This document shows, piece by piece, positions 27,387 through 36,529 of a stretch of 64,000 nt of DNA. A program made the translations under genes and the position numbers. Position 1 is the stretch's first letter; the number at the start of each line of letters is the position of its first letter. Below the pieces are notes generated by a model. It did no database searches. It was not told the DNA's origin and saw only the letters and a program-made list of their open reading frames with translations. Source of the stretch: RZYX01 sp036654375 (lineage in GTDB: Bacteria > Bacillota > Clostridia > Oscillospirales > Acutalibacteraceae); assembly GCA_036654375.1 (NCBI GenBank), contig JAVVSD010000002.1, forward strand, positions 1 to 64,000, given 5' to 3'.

Positions 27387-27415
27387 ATTTTATATGTTTA
27401 TAAACCCAATGTCAA
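27387..27415 (-). promoter_or_regulatory. Promoter of the zinc-ribbon/DUF1294 pair
   Basis: Minus strand: TTGACA, 17 nt, TAAAAT, ending 37 nt before the start codon. It overlaps the 5' region of the divergent lipoprotein gene. Confidence 0.65.
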
Positions 27416-27438
27416 ATAATAATTCGGAGGTGCTTAAA

Positions 27439-28662
27439 ATGAAGCGATGTTTCTTATTTATATTTCTAATATTGATAATATTATGCTCATGTAATAAGGA
27501 TATACAAAAATGCGGGAATACAAGCGATAAAATTGAAATAGCTACGAATAACTTAAACGATAACCAAGAATTAATGAAAGCTGTGTGGATTAATTATTAT
27601 GAGCTTTCGATGAAAAATGATGGCGGTGGAACCCAAAAAAGCTTTGAGTTAAAGATAAGCACTATGTTTAAAAATCTAAAAGATATTGGTATTAATACAG
27701 TTATTGTTCATGTTCGTCCTTTTTCAGATGCTTTTTACAAATCAAGCATTTATCCATACAGCAAGTACATTACAGGAACTCAAGGAAAAGACCCTAATTA
27801 TGATCCACTTGAAATTATGTGTAAACAAGCTGATTTATATGGGCTTAAAATTCATGCTTGGATAAATCCATACAGAGTTTTATATTCGACAAACTTTTCA
27901 GAGCTGGACCAAAAAAATCCTGCAAGAATTTGGAAAGAGGATTCAATTTTAGAAAATGATGATTGGCTAATTGTGACAGAGAATGGAATTTATTACAATC
28001 CATCTGTACCAGAAGTTCAAAAAATACTTATTGATGGTGTAAGAGAAATTATAAAAAAATATGATATAGATGCAATTCATATGGACGATTATTTTTATCC
28101 ATCTACCGATGAAAACATTGATAAACCACAGTACACAACATATCTAAAAAATGGTGGGACACGAAGTCTTTCTGATTGGAGGAGAGATAATGTTAATATA
28201 TTTGTTAGTGGACTTTATTCTGCAATCAAGTCAGAAAACAGTAATGTAAAGTTAGGTATTAGCCCTGCTGGAGATATTCAGAAAAATTATGATACTCATT
28301 ATGCTGATATAAAAGAGTGGGTAAGCAATGATGGATATGTTGATTACATAATGCCACAACTTTACTATGGATTTCAAAACGAAACAAAAAACTTTGACAA
28401 GGTTGCAAAACAGTGGTCTGAACTAATGAAAAATAGTCGTGTAAAAATTTGCTATGGACTTGCAGTATATAAATGCGGTCAGATTGACCAATATGCTGGT
28501 GCAGGAATTAATGAATGGAAGACAAACAATGATATCATAAGCCGACAAGTTGGGTGCTTAAAAAAGCTGGAAAGATATGACGGAATAATTTTATATTCCT
28601 ATCAATATATTTTCTCAGAAAATGTAAAAAATGAGATGAAATTGCTAAAAAATATGTTATAA
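27439..28662 (+). CDS. GHL10-type glycosyl hydrolase-like lipoprotein
   Basis: A 407-residue secreted lipoprotein: hydrophobic signal (FLFIFLILIILCSC) with a lipobox Cys at about residue 14, then a TIM-barrel of the GHL10/DUF187 family (YngK-like). Typical segments: KAVWINYYELSM, NTVIVHVRPFSDAFY, HAWINPYRV, DAIHMDDYFYP and YVDYIMPQLYYGF. Family members are thought to act on peptidoglycan or other wall sugars. ATG 27439 is supported by GGAGGTG 7 nt upstream; the frame is open from 27394. The next gene carries a related but degenerate domain. Confidence 0.85.
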   Translation: MKRCFLFIFLILIILCSCNKDIQKCGNTSDKIEIATNNLNDNQELMKAVWINYYELSMKNDGGGTQKSFELKISTMFKNLKDIGINTVIVHVRPFSDAFYKSSIYPYSKYITGTQGKDPNYDPLEIMCKQADLYGLKIHAWINPYRVLYSTNFSELDQKNPARIWKEDSILENDDWLIVTENGIYYNPSVPEVQKILIDGVREIIKKYDIDAIHMDDYFYPSTDENIDKPQYTTYLKNGGTRSLSDWRRDNVNIFVSGLYSAIKSENSNVKLGISPAGDIQKNYDTHYADIKEWVSNDGYVDYIMPQLYYGFQNETKNFDKVAKQWSELMKNSRVKICYGLAVYKCGQIDQYAGAGINEWKTNNDIISRQVGCLKKLERYDGIILYSYQYIFSENVKNEMKLLKNML

Positions 28663-28727
28663 TGTAAAAAGTATTATCTATTTATTAGTATTTTGTACTT
28701 TTTAACAAGTTTTCAGGAGGAAGTTGA

Positions 28728-31631
28728 ATGAGTAAGAACAAAAAAATTGTCCTTATAATTGTTTCTGTTTTAGTTTGGGCGATAATAGTAGTTGGATTCG
28801 TACTTGCAAAAATGGGAATATTACCATTTTTTAAAAATGATAAGGCTTCTCAAACATCGGGTAACATCACAACTCAGGCTAAAAAAGAAGAAATAAGAAA
28901 AAAGAATGCAAGACCTGAAAAAGTTAATGGAGTTTATCTTTTGGCAGGCACAGATTTTGCGATAGCTCCTGAGCTTGCAATTACTGAGGTTAAAACTGGA
29001 ATAGATACGGCACTCAAAGAAGCTGTTGAATATGGATTTAACACCATTTATATATCAGCTATCTCAGAAAAAAATCCAATTATTTTAGGAACTGGCAAAG
29101 AAAAATTTGATGTCATAGAATACATATCAAAAAAAGCACATGAAAGTAAACTTTATGTTGTTTCAATGATTGATTATAATGATGCAATGGTAGTAGGAGA
29201 GAATATTAAAAGCAACGATAAATTAATTAAAAAAATGGCAAAATATGATGTCGATGCTCTATTATTATCAAATATTATGAGCTTTAACTCAGCTGCTTTT
29301 ACTGGAGATCCAGCAACAAAAGCAACTGCAATAAATGACGCTGTAAAAGTAATAAGTGAAACTGCCAAAAATGCAAATAAGGTCATTGAAGTAGGCGCGG
29401 AGGTGTCACCTGTTTGGGCACATACGGCACATGATGCAGCTGGATCAAAAACTTCTTCATATTATGAATCATTAGTTGATGCACAACTTGACACAAGACT
29501 ATGGGTGCAAAAAAATTATGTCGATTTTGTATTAGTCGATAGTGACAATTCTATGTCCAGAACCAATGCAAACTATAAGACAAGCATGACATGGTGGAAC
29601 AACATTGTTGATGGAACAAAAGTAGCACTTTTTGCAAAGCACAGAACAGATTTAATTTGTACTGACAATGCGACTTGGAGCAGTTCAGACGAGCTTGCAA
29701 GGCAGTTTATGGCAACAACAGAGCTTAAAAACTGTATGGGAAATAGTTTTTATAATTTATCGTCATTCAAGGCAGATAAAGGTTCAAGTACAACTCGTTA
29801 TTTAAGTTACATTAAAGGTGAGCTTAATGTTAAAAATATTATGACTGATTTGATAATCACGAATCAGACGAATACGACAATAAAAACTTCAGAATCAAAA
29901 ATATCATTTACAGGAACAGGTGACCCATCGGCACCAATCACTCTTAATGGTAAAGCAATGGAAAGGACAGAAGAAGGATATTTTTCAGTTGTTGTTGACT
30001 TGAAAGCGGGTAAAAATGTTTTTACATTTGCAAATAAAGGTCAATCAAAAACTTATACAGTTATCTATACACTTGATGTAATAAAGTCGGCATCTCCAAT
30101 AGGAAAAGTTCAGGGTATTGGTGACACATCAATTGTTATAAAAGCTGAAGCACTTAAAGGTGCAAAAATATATGCTAAAATAAATGGTCAAACTATATCA
30201 ATGAGTATTGGTAGTGCTGATGAATCTGAAGACGATCTGGCAAACACTGAAAGCATGGATTATGTTACTTATGTTGGGACATACAAATTGCCAGCAGCAA
30301 CCACGAGTGTTCAGAATTTGGGTAAAATTAAGGTGTACGGAAGCTTTAATGGTCATTCTGATTCTGCAATAGGTGCAAATGTCTATGTAAATGCGTTGGT
30401 TGCTCCACCACCTGACACTTCAAATGGTGGGTCAGGAACAGTTCTTAGCGGTAAAATTGGTGTCGTTTCTTCAACTTTAGCAGAAACTTTTGATGGTGCA
30501 ACACTCGATGGAAAATACAACCCAACTTTTACACCTCTTCCAAAAGGAACATATGATTTTATTGTTGGAGAAGCAACAATAGATAAAGTGAAATATTACA
30601 AGCTGTCATCTGGCAGAATTGTTTTTGCAAGCAACTTTTCAGAGGTAGCAAGCCCGCCAACACTTTCAATGAATAAATTGAGTGCAGTTTCCGCGGCAGG
30701 CACAGGTAATGTTACAAAGTTAAAGCTGAAAACAGATTGGTGGGTTCCATTCAATGTCCAGTTAAACCCTCAAAGCTACTATAAAGGCTACGATAGCCGA
30801 GTATTTAATGTTGCAAGTTTTACAGCAAGTTATGTTGATATTGTATTTTATTACACATACGCAGGCGAAGGAACTTTTGATTTTTCTTCAAGCAATGTTG
30901 TAAGAAGTGCAGAGTGGGTAAATGTTGGTGCAAACGGAACATCAACACTTAGATTGCATTTAACAAGAGCTGGTGCTTTCTATGGCTATGAAGTAACGCA
31001 TGATGATACAACTGGATGTTTTGTTTTAACAATAAAAAATAAGCCGTCAGCTCTTGCAAATTATACTGTTTTGCTTGACCCAGGTCACGGTGGAAAGGAT
31101 CCTGGTGCAATTGGTGCAATAATTAATTCTCAAACAGGTAAAAATTATACTGAAGCAGAAGTTAACCTTGCTCTTGCAACACAGGTAAAACAAAAGCTTC
31201 AAGCTCTTGGTGTTAATGTAATAATGACCAGAACAGGTAATACAACAATGGCATTGCCAAGCAGAGCGGCTTATATTACTAATGTCAAGCCAGATTTGTC
31301 TGTAAGCATTCATAATGATTCAAGTTCAAGTTCAACAGCAACGGGAACTTCTGCATATTACTTTAGGTCGTATTCATTCCCATTAGCAAAAGAAGTTCAT
31401 GATAGTCTATTAACAACATGGAACACAATCTATGGCAGACCAATTCAAGATAGAAAAACCAACTTCTATCCATTCAGGATTGCTCGCATTGAGGTTTGTC
31501 CTGCAATTCTTATTGAGTGCGGATTTATGTCTAATCCAACAGAAATTTCAAAGCTTGTAAATCCAGCAAACCAAGAACTGTTATCCGCAGCAATTACCAA
31601 TGGTATTGTGTCATACATAAATAAATATTAA
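28728..31631 (+). CDS. Large wall protein: GHL-like domain plus N-acetylmuramoyl-L-alanine amidase (amidase_3)
   Basis: A 967-residue secreted protein with an N-terminal membrane anchor (about residues 5-27). Residues about 60-370 resemble a degenerate GHL10-type barrel (NGVYLLAG, FNTIYISAI, VDFVLVDSDN). Beta-rich modules fill about 385-775. The C-terminal amidase_3 domain (about 778-967) has the zinc ligands and catalytic residues in order: DPGHGGKDPG, Glu in TEAEVNL, SIHND and IECGFMSN. It should cleave the amide between muramic acid and L-alanine. AGGAGG precedes ATG 28728. An AT-only inverted repeat (28666-28703) separates it from the lipoprotein gene. Confidence 0.88.
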   Translation: MSKNKKIVLIIVSVLVWAIIVVGFVLAKMGILPFFKNDKASQTSGNITTQAKKEEIRKKNARPEKVNGVYLLAGTDFAIAPELAITEVKTGIDTALKEAVEYGFNTIYISAISEKNPIILGTGKEKFDVIEYISKKAHESKLYVVSMIDYNDAMVVGENIKSNDKLIKKMAKYDVDALLLSNIMSFNSAAFTGDPATKATAINDAVKVISETAKNANKVIEVGAEVSPVWAHTAHDAAGSKTSSYYESLVDAQLDTRLWVQKNYVDFVLVDSDNSMSRTNANYKTSMTWWNNIVDGTKVALFAKHRTDLICTDNATWSSSDELARQFMATTELKNCMGNSFYNLSSFKADKGSSTTRYLSYIKGELNVKNIMTDLIITNQTNTTIKTSESKISFTGTGDPSAPITLNGKAMERTEEGYFSVVVDLKAGKNVFTFANKGQSKTYTVIYTLDVIKSASPIGKVQGIGDTSIVIKAEALKGAKIYAKINGQTISMSIGSADESEDDLANTESMDYVTYVGTYKLPAATTSVQNLGKIKVYGSFNGHSDSAIGANVYVNALVAPPPDTSNGGSGTVLSGKIGVVSSTLAETFDGATLDGKYNPTFTPLPKGTYDFIVGEATIDKVKYYKLSSGRIVFASNFSEVASPPTLSMNKLSAVSAAGTGNVTKLKLKTDWWVPFNVQLNPQSYYKGYDSRVFNVASFTASYVDIVFYYTYAGEGTFDFSSSNVVRSAEWVNVGANGTSTLRLHLTRAGAFYGYEVTHDDTTGCFVLTIKNKPSALANYTVLLDPGHGGKDPGAIGAIINSQTGKNYTEAEVNLALATQVKQKLQALGVNVIMTRTGNTTMALPSRAAYITNVKPDLSVSIHNDSSSSSTATGTSAYYFRSYSFPLAKEVHDSLLTTWNTIYGRPIQDRKTNFYPFRIARIEVCPAILIECGFMSNPTEISKLVNPANQELLSAAITNGIVSYINKY

Positions 31632-31667
31632 AAAATGATGCCCTGCAAATGCGTGGGGCATCATTTT
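31632..31667 (+). terminator. Terminator after the amidase gene
   Basis: AAAATGATGCCC pairs with GGGCATCATTTT around a 12-nt loop. Bases 31668-31910, between this and the next terminator, hold only AT-rich DNA with no ORF; an 8-bp inverted repeat (TTTTAGTA, 31873-31880; TACTAAAA, 31902-31909) is the only structure I see. Confidence 0.85.
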
Positions 31668-31916
31668 AATAAAGAAACTTAAATAGTTGAAGCAGGGTAG
31701 GGATATTCTATTTTAATAGCAGCTCAAAGTCAAACAAATGCAAAATCTAAATGGAGTTATACTGAAATCATTCACTTGAAAATATTGTGGATTTTAAGTG
31801 GTTGTGAATTTTAGTATTCATTAAGTAAAAATTTATTATTCATTATATCTTTATAAAACTTTATACATATATTTTTAGTAGTTTTCTATAGTATAAAAAA
31901 ATACTAAAATAAAAAA

Positions 31917-31946
31917 TGGACATACAGCTAATTAGCTGTATGTCCA
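31917..31946 (-). terminator. Terminator of the SDR gene (perfect 30-bp palindrome)
   Basis: TGGACATACAGCTAA and its exact complement form a 15-bp palindrome with no separate loop. On the minus strand a T6 tract follows. It serves the gene ending at 31970. Confidence 0.85.
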
Positions 31947-31969
31947 TAAAAATTACTTACATATAAGAT

Positions 31970-33478
31970 TTATTTTCTATATTCGTCGTAATCTCTGTAA
32001 ATGCTCTCGTCATATACATTGTTTTCTGAAGCGTCATGAAGTGGAGCCCATACCTGGTTAAAGAATGGGTTAACCTTAGCAATAGCATCATAATTCCAAG
32101 GCATTGGCAAGCACTCTGGGCACCAATGTCCGCCTCTAAGAACAAGGTTTGGTGACATTGTGAACTCATGACCAAATGCACATCTCCATTTGATAGGAGT
32201 GAAGATATCGCCCTTCTTCATCTTTTCTGCAAGACAAGCGCCGCCTCTGAATTCAGCAGCTTTTTGCATATCTGCAAGGTCAAGCTCGCTGATTGGCTTG
32301 CTCTCATCATAACCATGATCAAGATATGTAGGAACATCTGAAGGTCTTGAAATATCTGTCATAGCCCAATCTGTTGGAAGATTTGACCATTTTTCTTTTG
32401 AACCGAAGAATGCAGACATTCTTTCTTTATCATTATTCTCAATCCATGTAAGAGTACCAAATCTCTTATCCAGAGCAATTTTCTTCATAAATGCTTTACC
32501 AAGCTTATTTGTAGCAAGGAAAGAAAGCTTCATGTATGGTGGGAGTGACTTTGAAATGTTTCCAAAGTATTCAGTAACTGGAACATAATGTCTGAAATGA
32601 AGGTAATCATCAAGAACATCAGAGTCAGTGTACCACTGGCCATGGAAGTTTTGAGTGATGAACCAGTTTGGCTCAAACAGCTTTTTGGAAGCATCTTTGC
32701 CCATACCAATTCCGCTAAGAAGCAAGTCCTCAAACTCATAGTTAGTGATTCTGAATTCTTTACCACTACCGATGTTGTAGAATCTACCCCAGAAGTCATC
32801 AGGAAGGTCAGTTGTGCAGAAGTTAGCAAGCAATGTTGCTGAATCTTCAACTGTTGCCCACTCAAGAACACCGCGAAGAACAACGTGGAACATGATTGGC
32901 TCCATATTTTTAGCACTAAGGATACCGGGATACATAATTCCTGTCTGACGCATTGAAACCCAATATTTAAGACCTGACTCAGCAAAAATTGCCTCTGCCA
33001 TTGTCTTACTTATTGCGTAATGGTCATATATGCTGATTTTAATTGGATCGCCGGTTCTGCCCCAATGTACAGGTTCGTTTCTGTCACCAGTCTGTGCAAC
33101 TGTACCGATATAAACAGTTTTAATTGCGTCTGGGTTTGGCTGTGCTTTAATTGCTTTTACAATGTACTCAGCTGCAGTAACATTTGTCTTGATAGTCTTC
33201 TTTGGGTAATGGTCTGCAACAGGAGATACAAGTCCACCGACATGTAAAACATAGTCAGAACCAGTAATACACTCAAGAATGCTATCGTAGTCTGTAAGAT
33301 CGCCCCATACGATTTTTACTCTTGGATCACCAAGGTAAGGTGCAAAAAGTTTTCTGTTTTTCTCACTGTCTCTAAGGAGAACAACGATGTTAAGCTCTTC
33401 TCTTCCGTAAAGCTCTAAGAATCCAGCCCAACCCATTGTACCTGAAGCGCCAGTAAGAAATGCGGTTTTGTTTGCCAT
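31970..33478 (-). CDS. NAD-dependent epimerase/dehydratase-like protein with C-terminal zinc-ribbon-like tail
   Basis: A 502-residue protein. Residues about 1-300 are an extended short-chain dehydrogenase with the NAD(P) motif TGASGTMGWAGF (about 8-19) and a catalytic YxxxK in YAISK (about 154-158). Residues about 300-420 are of unclear fold. The tail (about 430-502) has a zinc-ribbon-like layout: CAFGHEF then HWCPEC, and an aromatic W-Y-rich end. The product is unknown. ATG 33478 is chosen as GGAGG sits 9 nt before it; a longer frame from 33493 overlaps that site. The smooth codon use and strong signals suggest high expression. Confidence 0.8.
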   Translation of the reverse strand: MANKTAFLTGASGTMGWAGFLELYGREELNIVVLLRDSEKNRKLFAPYLGDPRVKIVWGDLTDYDSILECITGSDYVLHVGGLVSPVADHYPKKTIKTNVTAAEYIVKAIKAQPNPDAIKTVYIGTVAQTGDRNEPVHWGRTGDPIKISIYDHYAISKTMAEAIFAESGLKYWVSMRQTGIMYPGILSAKNMEPIMFHVVLRGVLEWATVEDSATLLANFCTTDLPDDFWGRFYNIGSGKEFRITNYEFEDLLLSGIGMGKDASKKLFEPNWFITQNFHGQWYTDSDVLDDYLHFRHYVPVTEYFGNISKSLPPYMKLSFLATNKLGKAFMKKIALDKRFGTLTWIENNDKERMSAFFGSKEKWSNLPTDWAMTDISRPSDVPTYLDHGYDESKPISELDLADMQKAAEFRGGACLAEKMKKGDIFTPIKWRCAFGHEFTMSPNLVLRGGHWCPECLPMPWNYDAIAKVNPFFNQVWAPLHDASENNVYDESIYRDYDEYRK

Positions 33479-33516
33479 AAGATTTTCCTCCAATTTAATA
33501 ATTTTTCAACGAATAC

Positions 33517-33545
33517 ATAGTAACATTTCTTTTAACATAATTCAA
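33517..33545 (-). promoter_or_regulatory. Promoter of the SDR/zinc-ribbon gene
   Basis: Minus strand: TTGAAT, 17 nt, TACTAT with a TG extended -10. It lies in the 103-nt gap after the DivIVA-like gene, so the SDR gene has its own promoter. Confidence 0.6.
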
Positions 33546-33581
33546 CAATAAATACAAAATTTAACAAAAAATTGTCTTATT

Positions 33582-34892
33582 TTATATTTCTAATGAAAAA
33601 TCCGAAATGTCATAGTCTTCAAATTTGATTCTTCTTTCTTTGGAAACATCAAGATAAATAACAATTTTAAGAAAAATAGTTAATAAAAGTATACAAGCTA
33701 AAATTGCTATATAATCATATGGAGAAGCAAAAGCATAATTTGCAACATTTCCAATATATGAAATTTTTGCATTGATTATTCCAGATATTGATGAAAAAGT
33801 AATTTTTGAAATATTTTGATCTTTAGCAAAATCCTTTACATTAAATTCAGTTTTTTCATTTGCTGTGGCAACAGAAGAAATTAATTTAATATTTCTTGGC
33901 GATAATTTATCAACTTGACAAAGAACATTATCACCTGGTTTTATTTCATTTTCACTAACTGATTTTAAAATGATAATATCACTGCTTTTATAGCCCAACT
34001 TATCATTTGGAGTTTGAACTGTATAGGCTCTGTATCCAAAGATGTTTAAATTTGGAGTTTTAACAAATATATATGTAAAAATGCTGACAATGCTTGTAAT
34101 GATTGATAAAACTAAAATAAAAGTAACAATAATGTTAAAGAAATTTCTTGCAAACCTGCTTTTAGTTTTAGCAGAGTTTACTGATTTAACTTCACTGTCT
34201 TTAGTATCTTTTTCAACAGTAACTAATAATTCTTCTATGCTCTTATTCGGCTTTGTTTCTTCAAAGTCAATAACCTCATCTTCAATAATTTCTAATTTTT
34301 TAGCAGACAGGGGAGATGAAGTTGTTGGTTCAGGTTCATTTTCTGAGGTTGCTCCAATGCCGGAAAAAACATCATCATCAACAAATTCCTGAACATCAAA
34401 ATCACCATAGTCATTGTGTAATGTTGAATTTTCTAATGCTTCAGTAGCCAAATTTTCAGAATCTACAAAAGGCTCTGTAATGTTAATTACTGAAGTATCA
34501 TTCTGTATATCATATAATTTCGACTTAAGTTGCTTATTCTCTTCAAGCAATAAATTGTATTTTTCCATTAAGTCTTCTGACATTAAAGATGAATTATCTT
34601 CAAAATTAGAATTGGTTTCAAATTCTGGTGAATTGTCATAGACCTCCAAAGACTTAAGACGCTTTGCAAATGAAACACAATCCCTGTAAAGCTTTTGATT
34701 TTTATCATTAAGTTGTTTTTTTTCAGCTTCCAATTGCTTTATAACATCTTGAAGGTTTATTCTTTGAATATCAGAGTCGTGTCTAAACTTCATGTTTTTT
34801 GTAAGTTCTGTTTGGATAAATCCAACATAATCATCAACTTCACCAATATTGTATCCGTTGGATTGAAGAGAGAATAGCCTATTAACATCCAT
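33582..34892 (-). CDS. DivIVA-like N-terminus fused to a signal-peptidase-like membrane domain
   Basis: A 436-residue protein with an unusual layout. Residues 1-45 resemble the DivIVA membrane-binding domain (FSLQSNGYNIGEVDDYVGFI). A coiled coil follows (about 45-75 and 105-130), then an acidic low-complexity stretch (about 130-245), a span (about 252-277), an extracytoplasmic part (about 278-385) and a second span (about 388-412) with a cytosolic tail. The outer part looks like a signal peptidase I core (GYRAYTVQT, then SDIIIL, then IKPGDNVLC), but the Ser-Met-x-Pro catalytic box reads TPND, so it should be inactive. A role in positioning something at the septum or pole is inference. Confidence 0.6.
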   Translation of the reverse strand: MDVNRLFSLQSNGYNIGEVDDYVGFIQTELTKNMKFRHDSDIQRINLQDVIKQLEAEKKQLNDKNQKLYRDCVSFAKRLKSLEVYDNSPEFETNSNFEDNSSLMSEDLMEKYNLLLEENKQLKSKLYDIQNDTSVINITEPFVDSENLATEALENSTLHNDYGDFDVQEFVDDDVFSGIGATSENEPEPTTSSPLSAKKLEIIEDEVIDFEETKPNKSIEELLVTVEKDTKDSEVKSVNSAKTKSRFARNFFNIIVTFILVLSIITSIVSIFTYIFVKTPNLNIFGYRAYTVQTPNDKLGYKSSDIIILKSVSENEIKPGDNVLCQVDKLSPRNIKLISSVATANEKTEFNVKDFAKDQNISKITFSSISGIINAKISYIGNVANYAFASPYDYIAILACILLLTIFLKIVIYLDVSKERRIKFEDYDISDFSLEI

Positions 34893-34944
34893 TTCTTTTA
34901 AAAGCCTCCTTTAAAGATGGCACAAAGTAATCTTTAATATGTCT

Positions 34945-34973
34945 ATTTTATATTGTAAGGATAAAAAACGCAA
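34945..34973 (-). promoter_or_regulatory. Promoter of the DivIVA-like fusion gene
   Basis: Minus strand: TTGCGT, 17 nt, TAAAAT, 53 nt before the start codon. Confidence 0.5.
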
Positions 34974-35008
34974 GAGATAAATGTTAATTTTGGTCTGTAT
35001 ACAAAGAA

Positions 35009-35041
35009 AAAGTGCCATAAAAGATTGTCTTATGGCACTTT
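35009..35041 (-). terminator. Terminator of the Kef-type antiporter gene
   Basis: AAAGTGCCATAA pairs with TTATGGCACTTT across a 9-nt loop; on the minus strand a T-rich tract follows. Confidence 0.85.
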
Positions 35042-35059
35042 ATAAATAAAAAACTAAGG

Positions 35060-36337
35060 TTACTTATCTTTAGAATCATCAATCTCTAATGGATCTTGTT
35101 TAAAATCATTGTAAATTTTATTTTTATTATCTGGACTTTCCTCAGTAAAAGTTGCTGGTAAAGTCTTGTCATGTTTAGAATTCATTGACAGCTTTAAGAA
35201 TATTGGAGTTAAAAGAGAAGTGGCAATAACAATTAAAATTACAGCAGGGAATAGACTTTCAGAAACAAGTCCGGCTTGAGCTCCTTTTCGGGCTACAACA
35301 AGCGCAACTTCTCCTCTGGTAACCATTCCAAGTCCGACATCGAATGACTCTTTATTTGTAAATTTACAAATCCTTGCTCCAACTCCACAGCCAACAATTT
35401 TTGTTACAATGGCAACTATAAGTAGTGCGAGTGAGAATAAAATAATTTCTTTACTCATACCCCTTAGATCTGTCATTATACCGATACTGGCAAAAAACAC
35501 TGGAGAAAAAAGCATATAAGAAGCAATATTCAGCTTATCTGAAATATAGCTTTTTGTCTTATCAATATTACAAAGGAATAGTCCTGCAAAGTATGCACCT
35601 GCGATATCTGCAACTCCAAACCAAGTAACTGCAGAATATGCCATGAATAGACAGAAAGAAAATGCATAAACGGCAATTCGTCTTTTTTGTCCGTGCCTTT
35701 TTTCAAGCCAAATGAATAAGAAGTGAACCAATGTTCCGACAATTGCAAGAAACACAAAGAAAAGAAGAATTTTACCGAGTGATACAGATAATTTTGTACT
35801 TTTATCAGTAAAGCTTGTCGTAATGGTTAATATTATAATTCCGAGAATATCATCAATAAGAGCGGCACCAACTATTGCTGTTCCGACCTTACCATTTAGC
35901 TTTCCGATTTCTCTGAGTGTTTCAACTGTAATGCTAACAGAGGTTGCGGTTAATACTATACCAATAAATATAGCTCTTAACATTCCAAGTTCATCGGTAA
36001 CATCATAAAAGAATGCGTTGTATATTAAGTAACCTCCTCCAAGAGGAAGGATAACGCCCAGCATTGCAATGACAGCTGAAGCAATGCCCGTGCTTTTAAG
36101 CTCTTTAAGGTCTGTGTCAAGACCTGCGATAAACATTAGCATTATAACGCCAATTTCAGATGTCTGAATTATGAAGTCACTTTCAGATATCATTCCAAGG
36201 ACACTTGGTCCAAGAACTAAACCAGCTATTAAAGCTCCGAGTACCTGTGGCATATTAACTTTTTTAGATGCAAGACTGAAAATTTTAGTTGACAATAGTA
36301 TAATAGCTAAAGCAAGAAGATAATTATATGTTTGCAA
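35060..36337 (-). CDS. CPA2-family cation:proton antiporter (Kef-type membrane component)
   Basis: A 425-residue antiporter with about 12 membrane spans and a short charged tail. Family segments: NMPQVLGALIAGLVLGPSVLG near the N-terminus, GVIMLMFIAGLDTDLKELK, TATSVSITVETLREIGKLN and GAALIDDILGIIIL (the essential Asp pair, about 160-161), and MVTRGEVALVVA. It lacks the RCK (TrkA-N) domain of full Kef proteins, so regulation differs or another subunit is needed. Start is TTG 36337, 7 nt after AGGAGG. Exchanged cation (K+ or Na+) cannot be told from sequence. Confidence 0.9.
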   Translation of the reverse strand: MQTYNYLLALAIILLSTKIFSLASKKVNMPQVLGALIAGLVLGPSVLGMISESDFIIQTSEIGVIMLMFIAGLDTDLKELKSTGIASAVIAMLGVILPLGGGYLIYNAFFYDVTDELGMLRAIFIGIVLTATSVSITVETLREIGKLNGKVGTAIVGAALIDDILGIIILTITTSFTDKSTKLSVSLGKILLFFVFLAIVGTLVHFLFIWLEKRHGQKRRIAVYAFSFCLFMAYSAVTWFGVADIAGAYFAGLFLCNIDKTKSYISDKLNIASYMLFSPVFFASIGIMTDLRGMSKEIILFSLALLIVAIVTKIVGCGVGARICKFTNKESFDVGLGMVTRGEVALVVARKGAQAGLVSESLFPAVILIVIATSLLTPIFLKLSMNSKHDKTLPATFTEESPDNKNKIYNDFKQDPLEIDDSKDK

Positions 36338-36380
36338 AATAAACCTCCTAAATAGTTGTAATTTGTTAATAATTGATTAT

Positions 36381-36409
36381 ATACTATACCCTTACCTTAA
36401 AATAATCAA
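36381..36409 (-). promoter_or_regulatory. Promoter of the antiporter gene
   Basis: Minus strand: TTGATT, 17 nt, TAGTAT, 44 nt before the TTG start. Confidence 0.6.
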
Positions 36410-36460
36410 CACTGGTACGAGAATTTTTTTGATTTTATAATAGTTATTTTAAAATAATTA

Positions 36461-36489
36461 TTGATTTATCTTAGTAAATGAATTATTAT
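36461..36489 (+). promoter_or_regulatory. Promoter of metF
   Basis: TTGATT, 17 nt, TATTAT, 41 nt before the metF start. Confidence 0.6.
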
Positions 36490-36529
36490 AAATTAATTAC
36501 TTAAAATAATTTTGAGAGGAGTGTCTGCC

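Noticed and set aside
31668..31910. Possible decayed gene in the convergent gap
   Set aside because: No ORF or family motif in any frame; only AT-rich DNA and one short inverted repeat.
31917..31946. Perfect 30-bp palindrome as a protein-binding site or mobile-element end
   Set aside because: Position just after a stop codon plus a T6 tract on the minus strand fit a terminator better.
36338..36529. Possible second gene in the AT-rich gap between the antiporter gene and metF
   Set aside because: Only divergent promoters can be supported; short ORFs are chance.
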